From assembly GCF_002002705.1 (NCBI RefSeq), contig NZ_MUNS01000034.1, positions 1 to 64,000 on the forward strand: DNA of 64,000 nucleotides. Reading direction: 5' to 3'. The notes under the pieces are model-generated. The model saw nothing but the letters and a program-made list of their open reading frames with translations. It had not been told where the DNA came from and searched no databases. Position numbers and translations under genes: made by a program. The stretch comes from Polaromonas sp. C04. Its GTDB lineage: Bacteria > Pseudomonadota > Gammaproteobacteria > Burkholderiales > Burkholderiaceae_C. Shown here piece after piece: positions 48,699-56,508 of the stretch. Position 1 is the first letter of the stretch, and the number at the start of each line of letters is the position of its first letter.

Positions 48699-50700
48699 CG
48701 TCCGCCGCCACTCGCCCGGCATTCAGGGCCTCCAGCGCCTCCAGGAATTCATCTTCGGACTGCAGTTGCCGCATCGGCGGCAGCGCCGCCAGCAGGCGCC
48801 GGCCATAACCCATGCTGGCGAGTCGCGTATCGCACACCACCAGCACGCCCTGGTCCGACTCGCGCCGGATCAGCCGGCCGGCACCCTGCTTGAGCGCCAC
48901 GGCCGCCTCGGGTACAAAATAATCATTGAAGGGACTGCGCCCCGCCGCCTCCAGGCGCTGCGCACGCGCTTCCACCAGCGGGTCGTTGGGCGGCGGGAAT
49001 GGCAGCTTGTCGATGATGACCAGTTGCAAGGCGTCGCCCGGCACGTCGATGCCCTCCCAGAAGGAGGCCGAGGCCACCAGCACACAGCCCGGTGAGCCGT
49101 TGGCATCGCCCTCGCGGAATCGCTCCATCAGGCGGCGCTTGGGCATCTGGCCCTGCACCAGAACATCGACGAGGCCCTCGCCTTCAAAGCGGTTTTGCAA
49201 GGCCTCGCCGATGCTGCGCAGCGCGCGCAGCGTGGTGGTCAGTACCAGGGTGCGGCCACCGAGCCGGCGCAGCGCCGCCTCCACCAGATCGGCGACCTGC
49301 GCGCTGTGCGCAGGATCGCTCGGCTTGGGCAAATGCCGCGGCACATAGACGGCCGCCTGGCGCGCGTAGTCGAACGGGCTGCCGACCCGCAGAACTTCAG
49401 CCCCGGTCAGCCCGCAGGGCTCGGTAAACCAGCGCAGTTGCGGATCGTCGCCCAGCGTGGCGGAGGTGAAGATCCAGGCCTTGAGCGCCTGCGCCTCGGG
49501 GTCTTCCTGCAGCAACCTGGTTTGCACCGTTTTGGCGATATCCAGCGGCGACTCCACCAGCCGCAGCTGCGTGCCCACGTCGACCCAGCGCACCGATTCC
49601 AGCGCGCATTGGCCGGAAAAACATGCCACTCGCTCGGCGAACTGGCAGGCACGCTCGTGCAGCCGCACGAAATCGGGCGCCATCTCGCTGACCGTGTCCA
49701 GCGCCGCCATGGCCTGGCTGCAGGCCGCATGCAACTCCTGCAGCGCCTGGGCCCAGGCATCCGCAGAGACGTTCTCCGGCGCGGCCCCCGTCCAGCGCAA
49801 TTTGCTGCCCGGATAGACCTTGCCCACCGCCAGGCGCAGTTCCCGCGCCGCCCGCTCGATCGCCGACACCACGTGTTGCCAGTCGACCAGCCCGCGCGCG
49901 TGCTGCAGGCCGGCGGCCAGCAAGTCGCGCGCAAAGTCGAGCAATTGCCCGGTGGTCAGGCGCGTGCCGAGAAACTGCACGCCGGTCTCGTTGAGCTGAT
50001 GCGCCTCGTCGAAAATCGCCACCCGCACGGTCGGCAGCAGCTCGGCCATGCCCGACTCGCGCACCGCCAGGTCGGCAAAAAACAGGTGATGGTTGATGAC
50101 CACCACGTCGGCCGCCAGTGCCTCGCGCCGCGCCAGGTTGACGTGGCAGGCGCGGAACTGGGGGCATTGCGCGCCCAGGCAATTTTCGCGGGTCGAGGTG
50201 ACCAGCGGGATCAGCGGCGAGCGCTCGTCCAGCCCCGGCAATTCCGCCAAATCGCCGGTGCGCGTCACCTGCGCCCATTGTTCGATCTTGGCCAGGGTGC
50301 GCAGCGAGCCGCGATCCGGCAACTGCGCGTCGCGGCGCGCAAGCTCCAGCCGGTGCAGGCACAGATAACTGCCCCGGCCCTTGAGCAGGGCGCTGCGCAC
50401 GGGCAACCCCAGTGCCTGCACCAGGCGCGGCAGATCGCGGCCGAACAGCTGGTCCTGCAGTGTCTTGGTGGCGGTGGACAGCAGGACGCGTTCGCCGCTG
50501 AGCAGGGAAGGCACCAGGTAGGAAAACGTTTTGCCAACGCCGGTACCCGCCTCGACCACCAGCGCGCCGCCATTTTCAATGGTGCGCGACACGGCCAGCG
50601 CCATCGCCACCTGCTCCTCGCGCGGTTTGAAATGCTCGGCCGCGCGCGACAGCACGCCGTCGGGCGCGAATGCCTCACCAACCATAGCTTCTAAACTCAT
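48661..50700 (-). CDS. yoaA: DinG/YoaA-family ATP-dependent helicase
   Basis: A 679-residue superfamily 2 XPD-like helicase. Walker A is VEAGTGVGKT (50-58), DEAH box IFDEAHQ, and motif VI QGAGRLIRRESDQG. Four Cys for an iron-sulfur cluster appear in CLHRLELA and GAQCPQFRAC with neighbours. It unwinds DNA forks or R-loops. The ATG overlaps the YdcH-like stop (ATGA); the 3' end overlaps bamD by 38 bases. Confidence 0.9.
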   Translation of the reverse strand: MSLEAMVGEAFAPDGVLSRAAEHFKPREEQVAMALAVSRTIENGGALVVEAGTGVGKTFSYLVPSLLSGERVLLSTATKTLQDQLFGRDLPRLVQALGLPVRSALLKGRGSYLCLHRLELARRDAQLPDRGSLRTLAKIEQWAQVTRTGDLAELPGLDERSPLIPLVTSTRENCLGAQCPQFRACHVNLARREALAADVVVINHHLFFADLAVRESGMAELLPTVRVAIFDEAHQLNETGVQFLGTRLTTGQLLDFARDLLAAGLQHARGLVDWQHVVSAIERAARELRLAVGKVYPGSKLRWTGAAPENVSADAWAQALQELHAACSQAMAALDTVSEMAPDFVRLHERACQFAERVACFSGQCALESVRWVDVGTQLRLVESPLDIAKTVQTRLLQEDPEAQALKAWIFTSATLGDDPQLRWFTEPCGLTGAEVLRVGSPFDYARQAAVYVPRHLPKPSDPAHSAQVADLVEAALRRLGGRTLVLTTTLRALRSIGEALQNRFEGEGLVDVLVQGQMPKRRLMERFREGDANGSPGCVLVASASFWEGIDVPGDALQLVIIDKLPFPPPNDPLVEARAQRLEAAGRSPFNDYFVPEAAVALKQGAGRLIRRESDQGVLVVCDTRLASMGYGRRLLAALPPMRQLQSEDEFLEALEALNAGRVAADATRSSTMDPSWT

Positions 50701-50900
50701 GCCGGCTCTTTGGGGTCCAGCGCCAGCTCCAGCCGGTAGATCTGGTCGCGCAGCGCCAGCCGGCGCTTTTTCAGCCGGCGTATCATGAGTTCATCGAGCG
50801 GCGTCTCGTGGCTGGTGCGGTCGATCAGCGCGTCCAGGTCGGCGTGCTCCATGCGCAACTCGATCAGGCGTCGTTCCGGGGAATGCAGGTTTGAGTCCAA
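50697..50900 (-). CDS. DUF465 (YdcH-like) small protein
   Basis: A 67-residue protein, mostly one charged helix: RRLIELRMEHADLDALIDRT, then LDELMIRRLKKRRLALRDQI. This is the DUF465 pattern. TTG 50900 gives the family start (MDSNLHSPERRLIEL). Its stop overlaps the helicase start, so translation is probably coupled. Function unknown. Confidence 0.8.
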   Translation of the reverse strand: MDSNLHSPERRLIELRMEHADLDALIDRTSHETPLDELMIRRLKKRRLALRDQIYRLELALDPKEPA

Positions 50901-51002
50901 AAATTCAATCAATACCAGCCCGTGCGGGCTGTGTTCGGGTTCACCTGATAATACGTGTTTAACGTCGATTAATCGAGCGCCCACGCGCCTGAAAAACTCA
51001 AT

Positions 51003-51764
51003 ATGGCTAAAGGTTACCGGCTTACCGCCTCGACAGGCCTGCACAAGGGCGACCGCGAATACCAGCAGGACCAGGTCGTCCTGCTGAACCATCCGCGCGC
51101 GGCCGGTTGCCTGCTGGGTGTGATCGCCGATGGCATGGGCGGGCGCAGCGGCGGGCGCAAAGCCTCCGACCAGGTGGTGATGACCGCCAGGCAGCTGTTC
51201 GAGCGCTATGCGCCCGAGAGCGATGATGCCGTTGCCATGCTCCAGCAGTTGGTGGAGGAGGCCCACATTGTCATCAAGCTGACCGCCATTTCTGCCGAGC
51301 AGGAACCGCACAGCACGATTGCGGCGTTCCTGATCAACCCGCGCGGCGACTGCCACTGGATTCACGCGGGCGACTCGCGCGTGTACCACTTCCGCGGCGA
51401 CAAAATGATTCAGCGAACCATCGATCACTCGCTGGTTCAGGCGATGGTCGATCGCGGCGAGATCACCGAGGCCGAGGCCGACTCACACCCCCAATCCAAC
51501 ATCCTGATGGGTTGCCTGGGCACGGAAGCCGAGCCGCCGATAAGCACGCATTTCATTCCCCAGCTGCGTCCGGGCGATGTGCTGCTGGCCTGCAGCGACG
51601 GCGTCTGGCATTACTTCAGTCCGGAAGAAATGGGCTCGCTGCTGTCCGCCCTGTCGCCGCGCGAAGCCACTGAGTTCATGGTGGACAAGGCACGGGCCCG
51701 TGCACGCGGCGCCGGCGACAACATGTCGCTGGTGATTGTCAAGCTGGAACCGCTGGCGCCGTAG
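51003..51764 (+). CDS. PP2C-family serine/threonine phosphatase
   Basis: A 253-residue PPM phosphatase. Metal ligands lie in IADGMGG (Asp43), HAGDSRVY, LLACSDGVW and GAGDNMSLVIV. It removes phosphate from Ser/Thr of target proteins. No kinase or FHA gene is adjacent, so the target is unknown. Divergent from the DUF465 gene. Confidence 0.9.
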   Translation: MAKGYRLTASTGLHKGDREYQQDQVVLLNHPRAAGCLLGVIADGMGGRSGGRKASDQVVMTARQLFERYAPESDDAVAMLQQLVEEAHIVIKLTAISAEQEPHSTIAAFLINPRGDCHWIHAGDSRVYHFRGDKMIQRTIDHSLVQAMVDRGEITEAEADSHPQSNILMGCLGTEAEPPISTHFIPQLRPGDVLLACSDGVWHYFSPEEMGSLLSALSPREATEFMVDKARARARGAGDNMSLVIVKLEPLAP

Positions 51765-51796
51765 CGCCGGGCCGTTTCGGATCAGGCCCCCCCTCT

Positions 51797-52453
51797 TCAG
51801 GGCGGCATCGGCAAGGGATTGGCAGGGGGTTTCGGGTTTTCCTGGCGCCGCCGCTCCAGGTCGGCCTTGCGCTCGGCAGCGGCCTTGATTTTTTCGTCGT
51901 ACTCGGCCCGCTGCTTCGTGGCCGCAGCGGCCTTGGCCGCCTGAGAGGCGGTCTCGTCAAGGTGCCGCTGCTGCCGAGCCTTGGCGTCCTGCACGTTCTT
52001 GCTCTCGCCGGCCGCGGCTTTCGCGCGATCGCTCGCACTGCTGGCGGCGCGGTCCTGACGCTGTTGAACATTCTGCGCCGCCTTGGCACGCCGATCCTCG
52101 GATTGCTGGTCGGCCTGCTTTTGCTGTTCGGCCGCGGCCTTTTCCTGCCGGCTGCGCGCCTGCTGCGCCGCCTGGCGCCTGCGCTGGGCATCGTTGAGGG
52201 CAATCTCCCTGCGCCGCAAATCGGCCTGGATCTTGCGCTGACGCGCCCCGGCATCGCGCAGACAGTCGTTCACCGCAAACTTCTGGTAGCAGGCCTTTTG
52301 CTCCTGCAGGTAGGCGGCCTCGCTGCGGCTGCGCTCGGCGCTGATCGCGGCGCGTTCGGTATCGGCCGCCTGATCCTCAGAAATAGTGGCTGTTTGCCCC
52401 GCCGCTGCTGCGCAGGAAGCTATAAAAATCATAGTAACTAGAAAACGATTCAT
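51797..52453 (-). CDS. exported coiled-coil protein of unknown function
   Basis: A 218-residue protein with a signal peptide (MNRFLVTMIFIASCAAAAGQ) and a long Ala/Gln/Arg/Lys-rich coiled coil (for example ALNDAQRRRQAAQQARSRQE). Two Cys (KACYQKFAVNDCLRDAG) may form a disulfide. The ATG overlaps the zapE stop (ATGA), so it may be co-translated with zapE. I do not recognise a domain. A mini-repeat fragment (52417-52442) encodes part of the signal peptide. Confidence 0.78.
   Translation of the reverse strand: MNRFLVTMIFIASCAAAAGQTATISEDQAADTERAAISAERSRSEAAYLQEQKACYQKFAVNDCLRDAGARQRKIQADLRRREIALNDAQRRRQAAQQARSRQEKAAAEQQKQADQQSEDRRAKAAQNVQQRQDRAASSASDRAKAAAGESKNVQDAKARQQRHLDETASQAAKAAAATKQRAEYDEKIKAAAERKADLERRRQENPKPPANPLPMPP
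52417..52442. repeat. mini-repeat fragment at the coiled-coil gene start
   Basis: AAGCTATAAAAATCATAGTA and ACTAG match the left part of the repeat family (GCTAT, A tract, ATAG). It lies in the signal-peptide codons. Confidence 0.45.
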
Positions 52454-53559
52454 GTCAGGCTGGTGTCCACGTTGCGGCGCTCCAGCGCAAGAAACTCGGC
52501 GGACTGCATCTCGGTCAGGCGCGACACCGTGCGCGGAAATTCGTGCACCAGCGGCCCCTCCGTGTACAACGCCTCGGGTGGCACCTGCGCCGACATGATG
52601 AGTTTGACACGCCGGTCGTACAGCACATCCACCAGCCAGGTGAAGCGACGCGCCTCCGAGGCCATGCGAACCGGCATGTGCGGCACGTCGCTGAGCAAAA
52701 CGGTATGGAACTGGCTCGCGATCTCCAGGTAATCGTTCTGCGAACGCGGGCCGCCGCACAGCGTCTTGAAGTCGAACCAGACCACGCCGCCGGCCTTGCG
52801 CCGGGCGCGAATTTCCCGGGCCTCGATGTGCAGCACGGGATCTTCATCGCGCGTTTCGGCCAGCCGGTTGAAGGCATCCCGCATCGCCTTGTCGGCCTGG
52901 GCGCCGAGCGGCGTGTGGTACATCTTGAGCTGCCCGAACGTGCTCTGGCGGTAGTCAAGACCGTTGTCGACGTTGATGACTTCGAGCTTTTCATTGAGCA
53001 GCGCAATCGCGGGCAGGATGCGGTCGCGGTGCAGCCCTCCCGGGTAAAGGTCATCGGGACGAAAGTTCGAGGTGGTCACGAATCCCACACCGTTTTCGAA
53101 CAGCGCCGCGAGCAGCCGGTGCAGGATCAGGGCGTCGGTGATGTCAGAGACATGGAATTCGTCGAAACAGATCAGCCGGTAGCGCCGGGCAATGCGCCGG
53201 CCCAGCTCATCGAGCGGGTTGGCCGTGCCCTGCAGCTCGGTCAGCTCCCGGTGCACTTCGCGCATGAACTCGTGAAAGTGCAGCCGGGTCTTGCGATTCA
53301 GCGGCACGGCGTTGTAGAAGCAATCCATCAGGAAGCTCTTGCCGCGCCCAACACCGCCGTACATGTAGACACCGCGCGGAATGTCCGGATGGTTGATCAG
53401 TTTCTTCAGCGCGTTCGAGCGTTTGTCCTTGTAGGCGGCCCATTCGCTGGCACAGCGCTCCAGCGCTTCGACCGCGCGCAACTGCGCCGGATCGCTGCTG
53501 TAACCCCGCGCCGTGAGTTCGGTCTCGTAAGCCAGTCTGACTGAATGCGTCACCGACAT
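52450..53559 (-). CDS. zapE: cell division protein ZapE (AFG1-type ATPase)
   Basis: A 369-residue AAA-like ATPase. Walker A is GGVGRGKS (68-75) and Walker B LICFDEFHVSDI. Family motifs RGVYMYGG and FNRLAETRDEDP are present. ZapE acts on FtsZ rings under stress. ATG 53559 with GAGGTGG upstream is preferred to GTG 53571. It follows lpdA by 13 bases and is likely in the odh operon. Confidence 0.9.
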   Translation of the reverse strand: MSVTHSVRLAYETELTARGYSSDPAQLRAVEALERCASEWAAYKDKRSNALKKLINHPDIPRGVYMYGGVGRGKSFLMDCFYNAVPLNRKTRLHFHEFMREVHRELTELQGTANPLDELGRRIARRYRLICFDEFHVSDITDALILHRLLAALFENGVGFVTTSNFRPDDLYPGGLHRDRILPAIALLNEKLEVINVDNGLDYRQSTFGQLKMYHTPLGAQADKAMRDAFNRLAETRDEDPVLHIEAREIRARRKAGGVVWFDFKTLCGGPRSQNDYLEIASQFHTVLLSDVPHMPVRMASEARRFTWLVDVLYDRRVKLIMSAQVPPEALYTEGPLVHEFPRTVSRLTEMQSAEFLALERRNVDTSLT

Positions 53560-53572
53560 ACCCGGCGCCACC

Positions 53573-55000
53573 TCAGAAGTTCAGGGTGCGCTTGTCAACG
53601 GCCAGCGCCGCTTCCTTGGTTGCCTCGCTCAAGGACGGATGGGCGTGGCAGATGCGCGCGATGTCCTCGCTGCTGGCACGGAACTCCATGGCCACCACCG
53701 CTTCGGAAATCAGTTCGCTGGCTTGCGGGCCGACGATGTGCACCCCCAGGATTTCGTCGGTGGCGGCGTCGGCCAGAAATTTCACCATGCCGGTGGTATC
53801 GCCCAGTGCACGCGCGCGGCCGTTCGCCAGGAACGGGAAGGTGCCGGCCTTGTAGGCGCGCCCTGCGCTCTTGAGTTGCTGCTCGGTCTGGCCGACCCAG
53901 GCAATCTCCGGGCTGGTGTAAATCACCCAGGGCACGGTGTTGAAGTTGACGTGCCCGTGCTGGCCCGCGATGCGCTCGGCCACGGCGACGCCCTCTTCCT
54001 CGGCCTTGTGCGCGAGCATGGGGCCGCGCACCACGTCACCGACGGCCCAGACGTTGGGCAAACTGGTCTTGCAGTCGTCATCGACCACGATGGCGCCGCG
54101 CTCGTCGAGCTTCAGACCCACGGCCTCGGCACCCAGGCCGATCGTGTTCGGCACGCGGCCGATCGAGACGATCAGCTTGTCCACTTCCAGTAGTTGCGCC
54201 TCGCCCCTAGCGTTGGTCCAGGCCACGCTCACGCCCTTCTTGCCGGTTTTGATCTCGCCGACCTTGACGCCGAGTTCGATCTTCAGGCCCTGTTTGTCGA
54301 AGGCCTTCTTCGCTTCCCGGGCAATCTGCTCGTCCACCGCGCCGAGGAAGGTTGGCAGCGCCTCGAGCACCGTGACCTCCGAGCCCAGCCGGCGCCAGAC
54401 CGAGCCCATTTCCAGGCCGATCACACCCGAGCCGATCAGGCCCAGCTTCTGGGGAACGGCACCGACGCGCAAGGCGCCGTCGTTCGACAGGATCATCTCT
54501 TCATCAAATGGTGCGCCCGGCAAGGCGCGCGCATTGGAGCCGGTGGCGACGATGATGTGCTTGCCCACCAGCGTGTCCGGCGTACTGCCCGCGACGTTGA
54601 TCTCGTAGCCAGCATCCGAGGCTTTGACGAAAGTACCACGGCCGTGGAAGAACGTGACCTTGTTTTTCTTGAACAGGTACAGGATGCCGTCGTTGTTCTG
54701 CTTGACCACCGCGTCCTTGCGGCCCAGCATCTTCGCCACGTCCATGGCGAGGCCTTTGATCTCGATGCCGTGGTCGGCAAAATGATGCCCGGCCTGATCA
54801 AAGTTTTCGGAAGACTGCAGCAGCGCCTTGCTGGGGATGCAGCCCACATTGGTGCAGGTGCCCCCCAGTGCCGGGCCGCCCCTGGCGTTCTTCCACTCGT
54901 CAACGCAGGCCACGTTAAAGCCCAGCTGGGCAGCCCGAATCGCCGCTATATAACCGCCGGGACCGCCACCGATGACGATCACATCAAATTGTTTACTCAT
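53573..55000 (-). CDS. lpdA: dihydrolipoyl dehydrogenase (E3)
   Basis: A 475-residue FAD disulfide oxidoreductase. FAD motif [19 protein letters not shown]; redox Cys49 and Cys54 in [13 protein letters not shown]; active-site His-Glu in [15 protein letters not shown]3 of 2-oxoglutarate dehydrogenase. It is separated from odhB by 152 bases that contain a hairpin-rich repeat. Confidence 0.95.
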   Translation of the reverse strand: MSKQFDVIVIGGGPGGYIAAIRAAQLGFNVACVDEWKNARGGPALGGTCTNVGCIPSKALLQSSENFDQAGHHFADHGIEIKGLAMDVAKMLGRKDAVVKQNNDGILYLFKKNKVTFFHGRGTFVKASDAGYEINVAGSTPDTLVGKHIIVATGSNARALPGAPFDEEMILSNDGALRVGAVPQKLGLIGSGVIGLEMGSVWRRLGSEVTVLEALPTFLGAVDEQIAREAKKAFDKQGLKIELGVKVGEIKTGKKGVSVAWTNARGEAQLLEVDKLIVSIGRVPNTIGLGAEAVGLKLDERGAIVVDDDCKTSLPNVWAVGDVVRGPMLAHKAEEEGVAVAERIAGQHGHVNFNTVPWVIYTSPEIAWVGQTEQQLKSAGRAYKAGTFPFLANGRARALGDTTGMVKFLADAATDEILGVHIVGPQASELISEAVVAMEFRASSEDIARICHAHPSLSEATKEAALAVDKRTLNF

Positions 55001-55059
55001 GAGATTTCCCGTTTCATTTTTCTGCCACGCCGTGCGATATCCACGAACCCCTTCGCGGA

Positions 55060-55150
55060 ACACAGCGGAACCGGCTCAGCCGGGCCGCTGGTGTTGCCCC
55101 CTTGCAGGGGGTGGCGAAGCGACACGAAGTGCGCGCAGCCTAGGGGTGAG
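55060..55150. repeat. hairpin-rich intergenic element between odhB and lpdA
   Basis: CCGGCT-C-AGCCGG and CCCCC-TTGCA-GGGGG are two stems, followed by GGCGAAGCGACACGAAGTGC and CAGCCTAGGGG. This looks like a Comamonadaceae intergenic repeat I recall. It may set the odhB:lpdA ratio as an attenuator or stability element; untested. Confidence 0.5.
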
Positions 55151-55152
55151 TG

Positions 55153-56409
55153 TCAAATGTCAAACAGCAGGCGCGCCGGATCTTCCAGCGCCTCCTTCAT
55201 GGCCACCAGACCGAGCACGGCCTCGCGGCCGTCGATGATGCGGTGGTCGTAGCTCAGGGCCAGGTAATTCATGGGGCGCACCACCACCTGGCCGTTCTCG
55301 ACCACGGCGCGGTCCTTGGTCGCGTGCACGCCCAGGATGGCCGATTGCGGCGGGTTGATGATGGGGGTGGACAGCATGGAGCCGAACACGCCGCCGTTGG
55401 AGATCGAGAAGGTGCCGCCGGTGAGCTCTTCCATCGACAGCTTGCCGTCACGCGCCTTGGCGCCGTACTCGGCAATTTTCTTCTCGATGTCGGCAAAGCT
55501 CATCTGGTCGGCGTCGCGCAGGATCGGCACCACCAGGCCACGTGGCGAACCGACCGCAATGCCGATATCGAAGTAGCCGTGGTACACAATGTCGGTGCCA
55601 TCGACCGAGGCATTGATCGCGGGGTACTTCTTGAGTGCGTGCACCGCCGCCTTCACGAAGAAACTCATGAAGCCGATCTTCACGCCATGCTCCTTCTCGA
55701 ACTTCTCCTGGAAGCGCTTGCGCATTTCCATCACCGGCGCCATGTTGACTTCATTGAAGGTGGTCAGGATGGCATTGGTCGCTTGCGACTGCAGCAGCCG
55801 CTCGGCCACGCGCGCGCGCAGGCGGCTCATCGGCACACGCTGCTCGGGGCGATCTCCCAGTTTCACGGCCGGCGCCGCCACTTGAGGCAATAATTTGACC
55901 GGAGCCCCCGTGGGTATTGGGATAGCAGCTACAGGTTTTGTAGCACCTGCGGCCACCGCGCCGAGCACGTCGCCCTTGGTGACGCGGCCGTCCCTGCCGC
56001 TGCCGGGCACGGAGCCGGCCGCCAGCTGGTTGTCGGCCATGAGCTTGGCAGCCGCCGGCATGGCGACACCCGCCATGGCGCCCCCCGTTGCGGTGGCGAC
56101 CGGCGCAGGCACGGCCACCGCTGCCGCAGCTGCGGCAATAGGTGCCGGCGCGGCAGCAACCGCTTTGCCTTCAGTGTCGATTCTGGCGATCAGCTGCTCG
56201 GCGGCGACCGTGGCGCCGTCGCCAACCGTCAACTCGGCAATCACGCCGGCCGCAGGCGCAGGGACTTCCAGCACGACCTTGTCGGTTTCGATCTCGATCA
56301 GAATTTCATCGATCGCGACCGGGTCGCCGACCTTCTTTTTCCATTGCAGCATGGTTGCTTCGGCAACCGATTCGGACAGTTGCGGAACTTTGACTTCTAC
56401 GAGTGCCAT
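55153..56409 (-). CDS. odhB: 2-oxoglutarate dehydrogenase E2, dihydrolipoamide succinyltransferase
   Basis: A 418-residue E2. The lipoyl Lys is Lys44 ([10 protein letters not shown]), followed by an Ala/Pro linker, a subunit-binding domain ([25 protein letters not shown]) and the catalytic domain with [12 protein letters not shown] second linker contains [15 protein letters not shown], encoded by a copy of the dispersed repeat. It follows odhA (99-base gap). Confidence 0.95.
   Translation of the reverse strand: MALVEVKVPQLSESVAEATMLQWKKKVGDPVAIDEILIEIETDKVVLEVPAPAAGVIAELTVGDGATVAAEQLIARIDTEGKAVAAAPAPIAAAAAAVAVPAPVATATGGAMAGVAMPAAAKLMADNQLAAGSVPGSGRDGRVTKGDVLGAVAAGATKPVAAIPIPTGAPVKLLPQVAAPAVKLGDRPEQRVPMSRLRARVAERLLQSQATNAILTTFNEVNMAPVMEMRKRFQEKFEKEHGVKIGFMSFFVKAAVHALKKYPAINASVDGTDIVYHGYFDIGIAVGSPRGLVVPILRDADQMSFADIEKKIAEYGAKARDGKLSMEELTGGTFSISNGGVFGSMLSTPIINPPQSAILGVHATKDRAVVENGQVVVRPMNYLALSYDHRIIDGREAVLGLVAMKEALEDPARLLFDI
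55900..55950. repeat. dispersed mini-repeat, copy K, inside the odhB linker
   Basis: GTGGGTATTGGGATAGCAGC and TACAGGTTTTGTAGCACC. On the minus strand the GCTATCCCAATACCCACGGG part closely resembles copy D (6580-6606). It is in frame and encodes linker residues. Confidence 0.5.
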
Positions 56410-56508
56410 TTGAATTCTTTCTGTTGGTTTTTAGGCTGCCATTCCCGCAAGCGCCGGTACCCACGACGCACGACGCGGATTCCCGCTCTCTGGAATGACA
56501 GACCGAAG

